This document shows positions 8,590 through 15,719 of a stretch of DNA of 44,277 bases, piece after piece. The notes below the pieces were generated by a model that saw only the letters and a list, made by a program, of their open reading frames with translations, was not told the origin of the DNA and searched no databases. Every line of letters starts with the position of its first letter. Positions within the stretch are counted from its first letter, which is position 1. Origin of the DNA: Streptomyces beigongshangae (GTDB lineage Bacteria > Actinomycetota > Actinomycetes > Streptomycetales > Streptomycetaceae); NCBI RefSeq assembly GCF_019710745.1, contig NZ_JAHKJW010000034.1, positions 41,589 through 85,865 on the forward strand, read 5' to 3'. The position numbers were made by a program, and so were the translations under genes.

Positions 8590-8645
8590 CCCGGCCGGGC
8601 CCGGTCAGCCGCCGGTCAGCCGCCGGTCAGCCGTCGGTCAGCCGC
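8590..8645. repeat. Short direct repeats beside the DUF445 stop
   Basis: The 10-base unit CAGCCGCCGG with GT between copies is repeated about four times (8607-8645, one copy changed to CAGCCGTCGG), ending inside the last codons of the DUF445 gene. Just upstream lies a GC-rich run with GGCCGGGCCCGG. It may act as a weak transcription end, but no clean hairpin is formed. Confidence 0.5.
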
Positions 8646-10083
8646 CCAGGGCGTGCGACACCGTGTAGATGAGCAGACCGGCCAGGGCTCCCACCACCGT
8701 GCCGTTGATCCGGATGAACTGGAGGTCGCGGCCGATGTGTGCCTCGATCTTCTTCGAGGTGTGCTCGGCGTCCCAGCCGGCGACGGTGTCGGTGATCAGG
8801 GAGGTGATCTCGTCGCGGTAGGTGGTCACGACGTACACCGCGGCCCCCTCGACCCAGCCGTCGACCTTGGCCTGCAGCCTCGCGTCGCCCGCCATCCGCG
8901 CGCCGAGGGACAGCAGCGAGGCCCGCACGCGCAGCCGCAGCTCGCTGCGCTCGTCCTCGGCGGCGGCCACGATCATCTGCCGTACGGAGGACCAGACGGA
9001 CGCGATCAGGTCCTGGACCTCGCCGCGGCCGAGGACCTCGCGCTTGAGGTTCTCCACGCGCGCCCGGGTGTCGGTGTCGGACTGGAGGTCGGAGGCGAAG
9101 TCGCCGAGGAAGCGGTCCAGGGCGCCGCGGGCCGGGTGGGTGGGCATGTCGCGCATCTCGGTGACGAAGCGCAGCAGCTCCTTGTAGACGCGCTCGCCGA
9201 CCTTCTTGTCGACGAAGCGCGGGGTCCAGCCGGGGGCGCCGCCCTGTACGGCGTCCATCACCTGCTCGTCGTGCAGGACGAGCCAGTCGTGGGCGCGTAC
9301 GCAGACCAGGTCGACGATCCGCCGGTGGCCGCCGTCCGCGACGACCTTCTCCAGCATCTTCCCCATGCCGGGGGCGATCTCCTGGGCGTCGGCGCGGCGG
9401 TTGATGGCCTCGCCGACGACGGCCTGCACGTCCGAGTCGCGGAGCACCGCGAGGGCGCCCCTGAGCGCGGTGGCCAGTTCCGCCGTCACCCGGTCGGCGT
9501 GCTCGGGGTCGGCCAGCCAGGTGCCGAGGCGGCTGCCGATGCCGACGGAGCGCAGGCGCTGGCGTACGACGTCCTGCGAGAGGAAGTTCTCGCCGACGAA
9601 CTCGCCCAGGGAGACGCCCAGCTGGTCCTTCTTGGTCGGGATGATCGCGGTGTGCGGGATGGGCAGGCCCAGGGGCCGCCGGAACAGCGCGGTGACGGCG
9701 AACCAGTCGGCGAGCGCGCCGACCATGCCGGCCTCGGCGGCCGCGGCCACGTATCCGGCCCAGGCACCCGCACCGGAGTTCCCCGCCCACTTGGCGAGTA
9801 CGTAGACGACGGCGACCAGCAGCAGCAGGCCGGTCGCCGTGAGCTTCATCCGGCGCACCCCGCGGAACTTCTCCTCGTCGGCGGGGCTGAACGTGTTCAT
9901 CGCGCGGTTCGGCGCGCCGCCGGGCGTACTGCCGGGCGCGCCGCCCGGTGCGCCGCCCGGTGCGCCGCCCGGTGTGCCGTCGCCGGTCCGCGTGGGTTTC
10001 GCCACACCGCCAGGCCGGGAAGACCGCCCCTCCGGGCCCGTTTCCCCTGTTCGGTCCTCTTCCGTGCGTTCCATCCGCTCCAT
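8638..10083 (-). CDS. DUF445 family membrane-associated protein
   Basis: A protein of about 481 residues matching DUF445 (YheB/YjiN-like). An N-terminal disordered segment with GGAPGGAPGGAPG repeats precedes a membrane helix (LTATGLLLLVAVVYVLAKWAG), the family block GMVGALADWFAVTALFRRP, IPHTAIIPTKKDQLG, a long helical soluble region, and a C-terminal helix FIRINGTVVGALAGLLIYTV. The start is not certain. A TTG at 10116 is unlikely; ATG 10083 (MERMERTEED) has GGGGGA 10-15 bases upstream and is my choice; ATG 9900 (MNTFSPADEEKF) is the shortest option. Family function is unknown; it is anchored in the membrane with a large helical domain. It is divergent from the GDSL gene at 10320. Confidence 0.9.
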   Translation of the reverse strand: MERMERTEEDRTGETGPEGRSSRPGGVAKPTRTGDGTPGGAPGGAPGGAPGSTPGGAPNRAMNTFSPADEEKFRGVRRMKLTATGLLLLVAVVYVLAKWAGNSGAGAWAGYVAAAAEAGMVGALADWFAVTALFRRPLGLPIPHTAIIPTKKDQLGVSLGEFVGENFLSQDVVRQRLRSVGIGSRLGTWLADPEHADRVTAELATALRGALAVLRDSDVQAVVGEAINRRADAQEIAPGMGKMLEKVVADGGHRRIVDLVCVRAHDWLVLHDEQVMDAVQGGAPGWTPRFVDKKVGERVYKELLRFVTEMRDMPTHPARGALDRFLGDFASDLQSDTDTRARVENLKREVLGRGEVQDLIASVWSSVRQMIVAAAEDERSELRLRVRASLLSLGARMAGDARLQAKVDGWVEGAAVYVVTTYRDEITSLITDTVAGWDAEHTSKKIEAHIGRDLQFIRINGTVVGALAGLLIYTVSHALGG

Positions 10084-10130
10084 CCGTTCCCGGTCCCCCG
10101 TAACCCATTGTCCCAACCTGACCGACTACT

Positions 10131-10156
10131 GGAACGGAACATCAGTTCCCCGCGTC
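10131..10156 (+). promoter_or_regulatory. Candidate ECF (SigE-type) promoter for the GDSL gene
   Basis: GGAAC at 10131-10135 and CGTC at 10153-10156 are separated by 17 bases, the layout of SigE-type ECF promoters in Streptomyces. A second GGAAC (10136-10140) forms a small dyad with GTTCC (GGAACATCAGTTCC, 10136-10149), which could be an operator. It points towards the gene at 10320. Confidence 0.4.
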
Positions 10157-10319
10157 TGTCCGGGCGGGGAGTTCCCGGCGAAATCCCGGAGTCCCGCGGG
10201 ACCCGACGGGATCCTGGGAACGCCGGGGCCCGGTCGGGTCCCTTCCACGCCATGCCTCATCATGGGGTGATCACATCGGAGCCACGGGCTCCCACATTCT
10301 TCGAGGAGACACGCACCGC

Positions 10320-11633
10320 ATGACCAAGCGTCACGGTTATGCCTTGCTGGCCGCGATCATCGCCGTCATCGTCGCCATCTCAGCCGCCATATACGTCGGG
10401 GTCGCCTCCGACGACGGCGCGGAGACCACGGTGCCCGACGGCCGCGGCCCGAACAACCCGGCGGCCCCCGCCTCCGTCGGCACCTGGGTCGGCGCCTGGT
10501 CGGCGTCCCCGGTCGGACCGGAGCCGGGCACCGAGGTGAACGGCATGGCCGGGCGTTCGGTGCGCAACGTGGTGCACGTGGGGGTCGGCGGCAGCGCCGC
10601 CCGGATCACGCTCTCCAACCTGTACGGGCAGCAGCCGCTCGGCATCACGCGCGCCTCGGTCGCCGTCGCGGACGGTGCGGACGGTGCCGCCGCGGACGCG
10701 GGCACCATGCGGCGCCTCACCTTCAACGGCCGTCCCTCGGTGGTGGTGCCCGCCGGGCAGCAGGTCGTCAGCGACGCCGTGCGGCTGCCGGTCCCGCACG
10801 ACACGGACGTACTGGTGACGACGTACTCGCCGACCCCGTCCGGGCCCGTCACCCACCACCCGCAGGCACGGCAGATCTCGTACACCGCGGAGGGCGACCG
10901 CACGGAGGACGTCAGCGGGGCCGCGTACACCGGGCAGACGCCCTACTGGCGGTATGTGACCGCGGTGGACGTGCTGAGCAACGAGGCGGAGGGCACGGTC
11001 GTCGTCATCGGCGACTCGCTCACCGACGGCAGCACCTCGACCGTCGGCGAGAACCGGCGCTGGACGGACGTCCTCTCCGACCGGCTGCGCGCCGGGGAGG
11101 GGCCCCGCTACAGCGTGGTCAACCAGGGCATCAGCGGCAACCGCGTCCTGGCCAGCGGCCTGGGCCGCCCCGCCGAGAACCCGAGCGGCCTGGTCCGCTT
11201 CGAGCGCGACGTGCTCGGCCGTCCCAACGTCAGGGCCGTCGTGATCGCCCTGGGCGTCAACGACATCCTGCGCACGCCCCACGAGACCGACGCCCGCCGG
11301 ATCACCGACGGGCTGCGCGAGCTGCGGCGGCTGGCCCACGCGCGGGGTCTGCGGGTCGTCGGGGTCACGCTGATGCCCTTCCAGGGGCACCGCGGGTACC
11401 GGCCGCACCTGGAGGACACCCGCCAGGCCGTCAACGCCCGGATCCGCTCGGGCGAGGTCTTCGACGCCTACGCCGACTTCGACAAGGCGCTGCGCGACCC
11501 GTACGGCCCGCGCCGCCTGCGCTCCCAGTACGACTCGGGCGACCACCTCCACCCGAGCGACGCGGGCTACGAACGCATGGCCGAGACCTTCGACGTGGAC
11601 GACCTCAGGGGGGCGGCTCCGGCCCAGCTCTGA
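10320..11633 (+). CDS. Membrane-anchored or secreted SGNH/GDSL hydrolase
   Basis: A 437-residue esterase. The N-terminus (YALLAAIIAVIVAISAAIYV, residues 7-26) is a signal anchor. A beta-rich domain follows (about 50-220), then the SGNH hydrolase domain. Block I is GDSLTDG with nucleophile Ser233, block II is around G270-N274 (GISGN), block III is GVND (312-315), and block V is D408-H-L-H411. This two-part layout is common in Streptomyces extracellular lipases/esterases of the GDSL type. The substrate is unknown. GAGGAG lies about 11 bases before the ATG. The gene stands alone after a 236-base divergent region holding a possible ECF promoter, which would tie it to envelope stress. Confidence 0.9.
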   Translation: MTKRHGYALLAAIIAVIVAISAAIYVGVASDDGAETTVPDGRGPNNPAAPASVGTWVGAWSASPVGPEPGTEVNGMAGRSVRNVVHVGVGGSAARITLSNLYGQQPLGITRASVAVADGADGAAADAGTMRRLTFNGRPSVVVPAGQQVVSDAVRLPVPHDTDVLVTTYSPTPSGPVTHHPQARQISYTAEGDRTEDVSGAAYTGQTPYWRYVTAVDVLSNEAEGTVVVIGDSLTDGSTSTVGENRRWTDVLSDRLRAGEGPRYSVVNQGISGNRVLASGLGRPAENPSGLVRFERDVLGRPNVRAVVIALGVNDILRTPHETDARRITDGLRELRRLAHARGLRVVGVTLMPFQGHRGYRPHLEDTRQAVNARIRSGEVFDAYADFDKALRDPYGPRRLRSQYDSGDHLHPSDAGYERMAETFDVDDLRGAAPAQL

Positions 11634-11646
11634 CGGACGGCACAAG

Positions 11647-11689
11647 CTCGCCCGGCCGCACGGCCGCGTCGGCGGGTTCCGGGGGCGAG
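11647..11689 (+). terminator. Weak candidate terminator after the GDSL gene
   Basis: CTCGCCC (11647-11653) pairs with GGGCGAG (11683-11689) around an inner GGCCGCACGGCC hairpin. It lies just after the GDSL stop and could also serve the opposing small gene. Confidence 0.35.
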
Positions 11690-11702
11690 GACCGCTGCCG
11701 GG

Positions 11703-11798
11703 CTACTGCCGGTGCCTTCTCCTGTCGAGGGCGATCACCGCGGCGCCTCCGCAGACGGCGCCGACGATCCCGGAGACGAGAAGTGACGTGAGGTCCAT
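11703..11798 (-). CDS. Possible 31-residue single-span membrane peptide
   Basis: A short frame from ATG 11798 to TAG encodes 31 residues: MDLTSLLVSGIVGAVCGGAA, then a short hydrophobic end and a basic tail (DRRRHRQ). One membrane helix followed by positive charges is the usual form of small bacterial membrane peptides. GGAAGG lies about 10 bases upstream, immediately next to a tract of four CTTCCA hexamers (11809-11832). It lies downstream of the DUF1707 gene on the same strand with a 175-base gap. No family is recognised, and the frame is short enough to be chance; conservation would decide. Confidence 0.35.
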   Translation of the reverse strand: MDLTSLLVSGIVGAVCGGAAVIALDRRRHRQ

Positions 11799-11808
11799 GG
11801 CCAGCCGC

Positions 11809-11832
11809 CTTCCACTTCCACTTCCACTTCCA
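11809..11832. repeat. Hexamer tandem repeat CTTCCA x4
   Basis: Four perfect copies of CTTCCA lie just upstream of the small membrane peptide frame. On the minus strand this is GGAAGTGGAAGT..., a purine run that could supply ribosome binding sites. Slippage could change copy number between strains. Confidence 0.8.
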
Positions 11833-11910
11833 CCGGACTGTCATCTCGCGGCCGCCGGTGCCGGACCGCCCGGTGGTCGTGGAGTCCACGTGCCCCCGGA
11901 CTTCCGGTCG

Positions 11911-11938
11911 AATCCCGTCGGATCCCGTCGGATCCCGT
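11911..11938. repeat. Decamer tandem repeat (GATCCCGTCG) x3
   Basis: Three near-identical 10-base units (AATCCCGTCG, GATCCCGTCG, GATCCCGTG with a partial last copy) lie in the gap downstream of the DUF1707 gene. No function is evident. Confidence 0.7.
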
Positions 11939-11973
11939 GTCCGCACCGGCAGTTGGGGGGCCGGGCGGGGTCC

Positions 11974-12753
11974 TCAGTCCCGGCCCGTGCCCAGCTCTCC
12001 CCGGCCACCCGTCCGGCGTTCGAGCTTCTCGCGGCGGCGTTCCTCCTTCAGCCGGGCCCGTTCCGCCCTGGTGACCCTGCGCTCGATGCCGACCCCGCCC
12101 CAGAAGGCGAACCCCGTGACGACCACGCGCGGCGCGCCGGGGTCCCCCGGCACACCTCCCTCGCGGTGGTCGAAACCGCCCATGAACCCGATCCCGCGGA
12201 CCACGACCTCGACCCCCGGTGGCACGACCACGTTCACCCCGCCCATGATCGCGACGCAGTTGATCACCACCTCGCCCGCCGCGAAGTCCGCCTCGCGCAG
12301 GTCGAGGGTCACCCCGCCCCAGAACGCGACGGAGTGGAACGCGTGCGGCACCGTCCAGTGCCCCTTGCGCTCGAACCCCGACATGACCGCCACGCCCCAC
12401 CGGGACGTCCGGCCGTCACCGCCGCCGATCCGGTCCGCCCAGTCCCCGCCCCCGTGGGCCGCGGGCCGTTTCCCCGTCGGCACGGCGGGCGCGGGAGCCG
12501 GGACGCCCGGCGCGGGCAGGTCCCGGGTGAGGGGCTCCAACTCCCCGTACGTACGCGCCTTGTACGTCGCCTCCAGCCGCTCCTCGAACTCCTCCATGTC
12601 CAGGCGGCCCTCCGCGAGGGCGTCCCGCAGCACTTCGGTGACCCGGTCGCGGTCGGCGTCGGAGGCGCGCAGCCCGGAGGGTCCGCCGGGGGGCCCGGGA
12701 AGACCGGGGGACCCGGGGGGACCGGGGCGCCGGTCCGGGAGTTCGTCCGTCAT
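11974..12753 (-). CDS. DUF1707 plus LiaF-like domain protein
   Basis: A 259-residue protein. After a Pro/Gly-rich start, residues about 28-80 form the DUF1707 domain (LRASDADRDRVTEVLRDALA, GRLDMEEFEERLEATYKART). The C-terminal half is a LiaF-like (cell-wall-active antibiotic response) beta-helix with repeated hydrophobic turns such as FHSVAFWGGVTLDLREADF and VAIMGGVNVVVPPGVEV. No membrane segment is evident, so it is probably cytoplasmic or membrane-associated. LiaF proteins restrain LiaRS-type envelope stress signalling; a similar sensing or brake role is inferred only. The gene follows an ABC-2 exporter operon after 9 bases and is probably its last member. Confidence 0.85.
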   Translation of the reverse strand: MTDELPDRRPGPPGSPGLPGPPGGPSGLRASDADRDRVTEVLRDALAEGRLDMEEFEERLEATYKARTYGELEPLTRDLPAPGVPAPAPAVPTGKRPAAHGGGDWADRIGGGDGRTSRWGVAVMSGFERKGHWTVPHAFHSVAFWGGVTLDLREADFAAGEVVINCVAIMGGVNVVVPPGVEVVVRGIGFMGGFDHREGGVPGDPGAPRVVVTGFAFWGGVGIERRVTRAERARLKEERRREKLERRTGGRGELGTGRD

Positions 12754-12762
12754 GACAGCAGC

Positions 12763-13776
12763 CTACGAGGTCGTCTTCCCCGCGTACATGCGGCTGATGA
12801 CCGCCTCGATGTCGGGTTCCCGCACCGACAGGTCGACCAGCGGGTACGCGGCCGCGATCCGCGCCACCAGCGGTGCCGCCGACTGCGCCGCGGGGAACGC
12901 GAGCCACTGCCGCGGCCCCTCGACCTTCACGACCCGAGCCGACCCGACGTCGATCGGGGGCAGTTCCCGCTCCAGGTCCACCACGAGCGTCCGCTCGCTC
13001 TCCCCCACCTCGTGCAGCCCGGTGAGCGGCCCGTCGTACATCAGGCGCCCGTGGTCGATGACCATCACCCGCCGGCACAGCTGCTCGATGTCGGAGAGGT
13101 CGTGGGTCGTCAGCAGCACGGTCGTGCCGCGCTCCGCGTTGAGGTCCCGCAGGAACTCCCGCACCCTGACCTTGCTGACCACGTCGAGCCCGATCGTCGG
13201 CTCGTCCAGGTACAGCACCTCCGGGTCGTGCAGCAGCGCCGCCGCGATGTCCCCGCGCATCCGCTGGCCGAGCGAGAGCTGCCGTACGGGCACGTCCAGC
13301 AGGTCGCCCAGTTCGAGGAGTTCGACGCACCGGTCGAGGTTCTCGGCGTACCGCGCGTCGGGGATCCGGTACATGCGGTGCATCAGCCGGTACGAGTCGA
13401 CCAGCGGGAGGTCCCACCACAGGGTGGTGCGCTGCCCGAACACCACGCCGATGCGCTGCGCGAGCCGCGTGCGTTCGCGCGACGGGTCGATGCCCGCGAC
13501 CCGCAGGTGCCCGCCGCTCGGGGTGAGGATGCCGGTGAGCATCTTGATGGTGGTGGACTTGCCCGCGCCGTTCGGCCCGATGTAGCCGACCATCTCGCCG
13601 CGCGACACGGTGAAGGAGATCGAGTCGACCGCCCGCACCCGCCGCCGCTCACGGCGCAGGAAGCCGGTCTTCCTGCGTACGTCGAAGACCTTCTCGACGC
13701 GGTCCAGACGGATGAGGGCGCCGTCACGTCCGTCCGTCCCGGTGGTGATGCCGCTGTCACTGGTGTCGGTGTCCAC
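12763..13776 (-). CDS. ABC-2 type exporter ATP-binding protein
   Basis: A 337-residue ATPase. Walker A is GPNGAGKST (67-75), the signature is the degenerate LSLGQ (167-171), and Walker B runs into DEP (EVLYLDEPT, 186-194) with a switch His in LLTTHDLSD. The N-terminus has an ATP-binding head of the type paired with DUF990-like ABC-2 permeases, and the last 80 residues are an accessory domain (ending ISRMYAGKTTS). The start is GTG at 13776, three bases after the stop of the upstream permease, so the three genes form one operon read leftwards. The substrate is unknown; relatives export lipids, drugs or envelope components. Confidence 0.92.
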   Translation of the reverse strand: MDTDTSDSGITTGTDGRDGALIRLDRVEKVFDVRRKTGFLRRERRRVRAVDSISFTVSRGEMVGYIGPNGAGKSTTIKMLTGILTPSGGHLRVAGIDPSRERTRLAQRIGVVFGQRTTLWWDLPLVDSYRLMHRMYRIPDARYAENLDRCVELLELGDLLDVPVRQLSLGQRMRGDIAAALLHDPEVLYLDEPTIGLDVVSKVRVREFLRDLNAERGTTVLLTTHDLSDIEQLCRRVMVIDHGRLMYDGPLTGLHEVGESERTLVVDLERELPPIDVGSARVVKVEGPRQWLAFPAAQSAAPLVARIAAAYPLVDLSVREPDIEAVISRMYAGKTTS

Positions 13777-13779
13777 GCG

Positions 13780-14664
13780 CTAGCTCCCCGTGCTCCGGTA
13801 CGAACGAAGGCCCGCCCGCCAGGCCAGACCCGACAGCGCGCAGCAGCCGGCGGCCACGAGCGGCGGCAGGAACGCCACCCACTGCGGCAGGTCGAGCGGA
13901 TACGGCAGCCCGAGCACGTACAGCGCGGGCAGCCAGTTGACGAAGGCCAGCGGCAGGACGAAGGTCACCCCGCGCACCAGCTCCTTCGCGAAGACGGTCG
14001 GCGGGTACTGCAGCAGGGTGGTGCCGCCGTACGTGAACGAGTTCTGCACCTGGGAGGCGTCCTGCGCCACGAACTGGAAGGCCCCGCCCGCCACGAAGAC
14101 CGCCCCGAAGATCGCCGCCCCGCTGACCAGCATCACCGGCATCAGCAGCACCTTCACCGGGGTCCACGCGATGTCGACCACCGTGAGCGCGTACCCGAGG
14201 ACCAGCAGTCCCTGTGTGATCCGGCCCAGGCGGCGCAGTGCGAACCGGTCCGCGGCGACCTGCGCGAGCACCGGCGCGGGGCGCACGAGCAGCGTGTCGA
14301 GCGTGCCGTCGCGCACCCGCCCGCCCAGCCGGTCCATCGAGCCGAGGGCGAGGTCCGTGAGGCCGAACGCCGCACTGGACAGCCCGTACAGGAACGCCAC
14401 CTCGCCCAGCCCGTAGCCGCCCAGCTCGTCGACCCGCGAGAACATCAGCAGGATCGCGACGAAGTCGAGCGCGGTTCCCGCGAAGTTGCCGAGGAGCGTC
14501 ATCGCGAAGGACGCGCGGTACGCCATCGTCGAGCGGACCCACATCCAGGCGATCAGCCGGTAGGCGCGCAGCCCGTCCATCAGGCGCGAGCGGCCGACCC
14601 GCTCGAAACCCGGGGACGGCGCGCCCTGCCGCTGCCGCTGCCGCTGTTGCTGCCGGTCAGCCAC
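13780..14664 (-). CDS. ABC-2 (DUF990-like) permease 1
   Basis: A 294-residue membrane protein with about six helices. The Gln/Arg-rich start (ADRQQQRQRQRQG) reads like a slippage tract. Family traits are LIAWMWVRSTMAYRASFAMT near the N-terminus, RDGTLDTLLVRPAPVLAQV after the third helix, and FAKELVRGVTFVLPLAFVNWLPALYVLG. The GTG start at 14664 lies within the 3' end of the preceding permease (8-base overlap), so the two are translationally coupled. With its partner it should form the heterodimeric channel for the adjacent ATPase. The substrate is unknown. Confidence 0.88.
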   Translation of the reverse strand: MADRQQQRQRQRQGAPSPGFERVGRSRLMDGLRAYRLIAWMWVRSTMAYRASFAMTLLGNFAGTALDFVAILLMFSRVDELGGYGLGEVAFLYGLSSAAFGLTDLALGSMDRLGGRVRDGTLDTLLVRPAPVLAQVAADRFALRRLGRITQGLLVLGYALTVVDIAWTPVKVLLMPVMLVSGAAIFGAVFVAGGAFQFVAQDASQVQNSFTYGGTTLLQYPPTVFAKELVRGVTFVLPLAFVNWLPALYVLGLPYPLDLPQWVAFLPPLVAAGCCALSGLAWRAGLRSYRSTGS

Positions 14665-15469
14665 CCTGGACCACCACCCTGCGCGTCGCCGCCGACTGGA
14701 TCAGCCGGCCCAGCGCGAGCAGCCCGGCGGCCCAGGCGGCCTGGAAGGCGTACGTGCGCAGCAGCGCCCACCCCGTGCGCTCCCCGAGGAGCACGTCCGC
14801 GGGCACCTGGATCAGCGACGACCAGGGCAGCACGCGGGCCAGCTCACCGAGCGCGCCCGGGAAGACGTTCAGCGGCAGCGTCATCCCGGAGAAGAAGAGC
14901 CCCGCCAGGACGGCCAGCTGCTGCACGCCCGCCCCGTCCATGAACCAGAACGCCGCCAGCGCCACGAGGTAGCGGATCGCGAAACTCACCAGGACCCCGA
15001 GCAGCACGGCGCCGAGGAACGCCGCCCAGGTGCCGGCGTCGCCCGGCAGCGCGAGCCGGAACACGAGCCCGCCCAGGACCATCGGCAGCACGCCCCGCCC
15101 CAGCAGCTGGAAACCGGCCCGCCCCGCGTCGGCGGCCAGCCACCACAGCTGGAGGTCCGCGGGCCGGTAGAGGTCGATCGCGATGTCACCCGTACGGATC
15201 CGCTCGATCAGCTCGTCCTCGAAGCCGCCGCCCATCACCGCGACCACCGACAGCAGCCCCTGCCCCACCCACACGTACGTCACCGCCTGGGCCTGGTCGT
15301 ACCCGCCGAGACCGGGCCTCTCGTCCCACAGCGCGATGTACGTGTACGCCAGGATCATGCCGAACACCGTGTTGGTGAACACGCCCGCGGCGGTGGCCAC
15401 CCGGTAGGTCGCGTACCGCCGGAACCCGCCCGCCGCGACGGCGGCGTACAACCTGCCTGCCCCCTTCAC
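14657..15469 (-). CDS. ABC-2 (DUF990-like) permease 2
   Basis: A membrane protein of about 270 residues with six predicted helices, for example AAGVFTNTVFGMILAYTYIA, VTYVWVGQGLLSVVAVMGGG and LAVLAGLFFSGMTLPLNVFP. The segment ELIERIRTGDIAIDLYRPAD matches the conserved cytoplasmic loop of this family and corresponds to RDGTLDTLLVRPA in the partner. I place the start at GTG 15469 because GGAGGG lies 6 bases upstream; a TTG at 15496 would add nine residues without a good ribosome binding site. It is the first gene of a likely four-gene operon: permease, permease, ATPase, DUF1707 protein. Confidence 0.86.
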   Translation of the reverse strand: MKGAGRLYAAVAAGGFRRYATYRVATAAGVFTNTVFGMILAYTYIALWDERPGLGGYDQAQAVTYVWVGQGLLSVVAVMGGGFEDELIERIRTGDIAIDLYRPADLQLWWLAADAGRAGFQLLGRGVLPMVLGGLVFRLALPGDAGTWAAFLGAVLLGVLVSFAIRYLVALAAFWFMDGAGVQQLAVLAGLFFSGMTLPLNVFPGALGELARVLPWSSLIQVPADVLLGERTGWALLRTYAFQAAWAAGLLALGRLIQSAATRRVVVQGG

Positions 15470-15622
15470 GGGCGCCCTCCAGCCGTTCCGGACCAAAGCG
15501 CAGGAGCCTAGCCGCGGGGCCGCGCCGCGTGCCAGGCATTTTCTCCACGGCCTCCTCGGTTCCCTCCTCGGTTCCTTCCTCGGTTTCTGCCTCAGTTGTT
15601 ATGCGACGCGTGCCACGTGACG

Positions 15623-15648
15623 GGAACGAATCGCCGGATGCGACAGTC
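15623..15648 (+). promoter_or_regulatory. Candidate ECF (SigE-type) promoter for the PBP gene
   Basis: GGAAC at 15623-15627 and GTC at 15646-15648 (18 bases between) repeat the spacing of the candidate in front of the GDSL gene. The -10 is AGTC rather than CGTC, so the match is weaker. It lies about 70 bases before the penicillin-binding protein gene, a plausible SigE target. Confidence 0.35.
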
Positions 15649-15719
15649 TTCAAGGGGAGGGCGCCAAGGCGTACGAGGACGTACCGGACGTACGACGTGA
15701 AACGGGAGCACGGCACACG

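Noticed and set aside
10114..10116. TTG as start of the DUF445 gene
   Set aside because: No ribosome binding site, and an ATG with a G-rich tract lies 33 bases further in.
8653..10323. Long open frame on the plus strand over the DUF445 gene
   Set aside because: It is a shadow of the minus-strand DUF445 gene in GC-rich DNA; it matches no family, while the minus frame has clear DUF445 motifs.
15551..15600. CCTCGGTTCC direct repeats before the PBP gene
   Set aside because: They are short and degenerate, and no link to a gene or operator can be shown.
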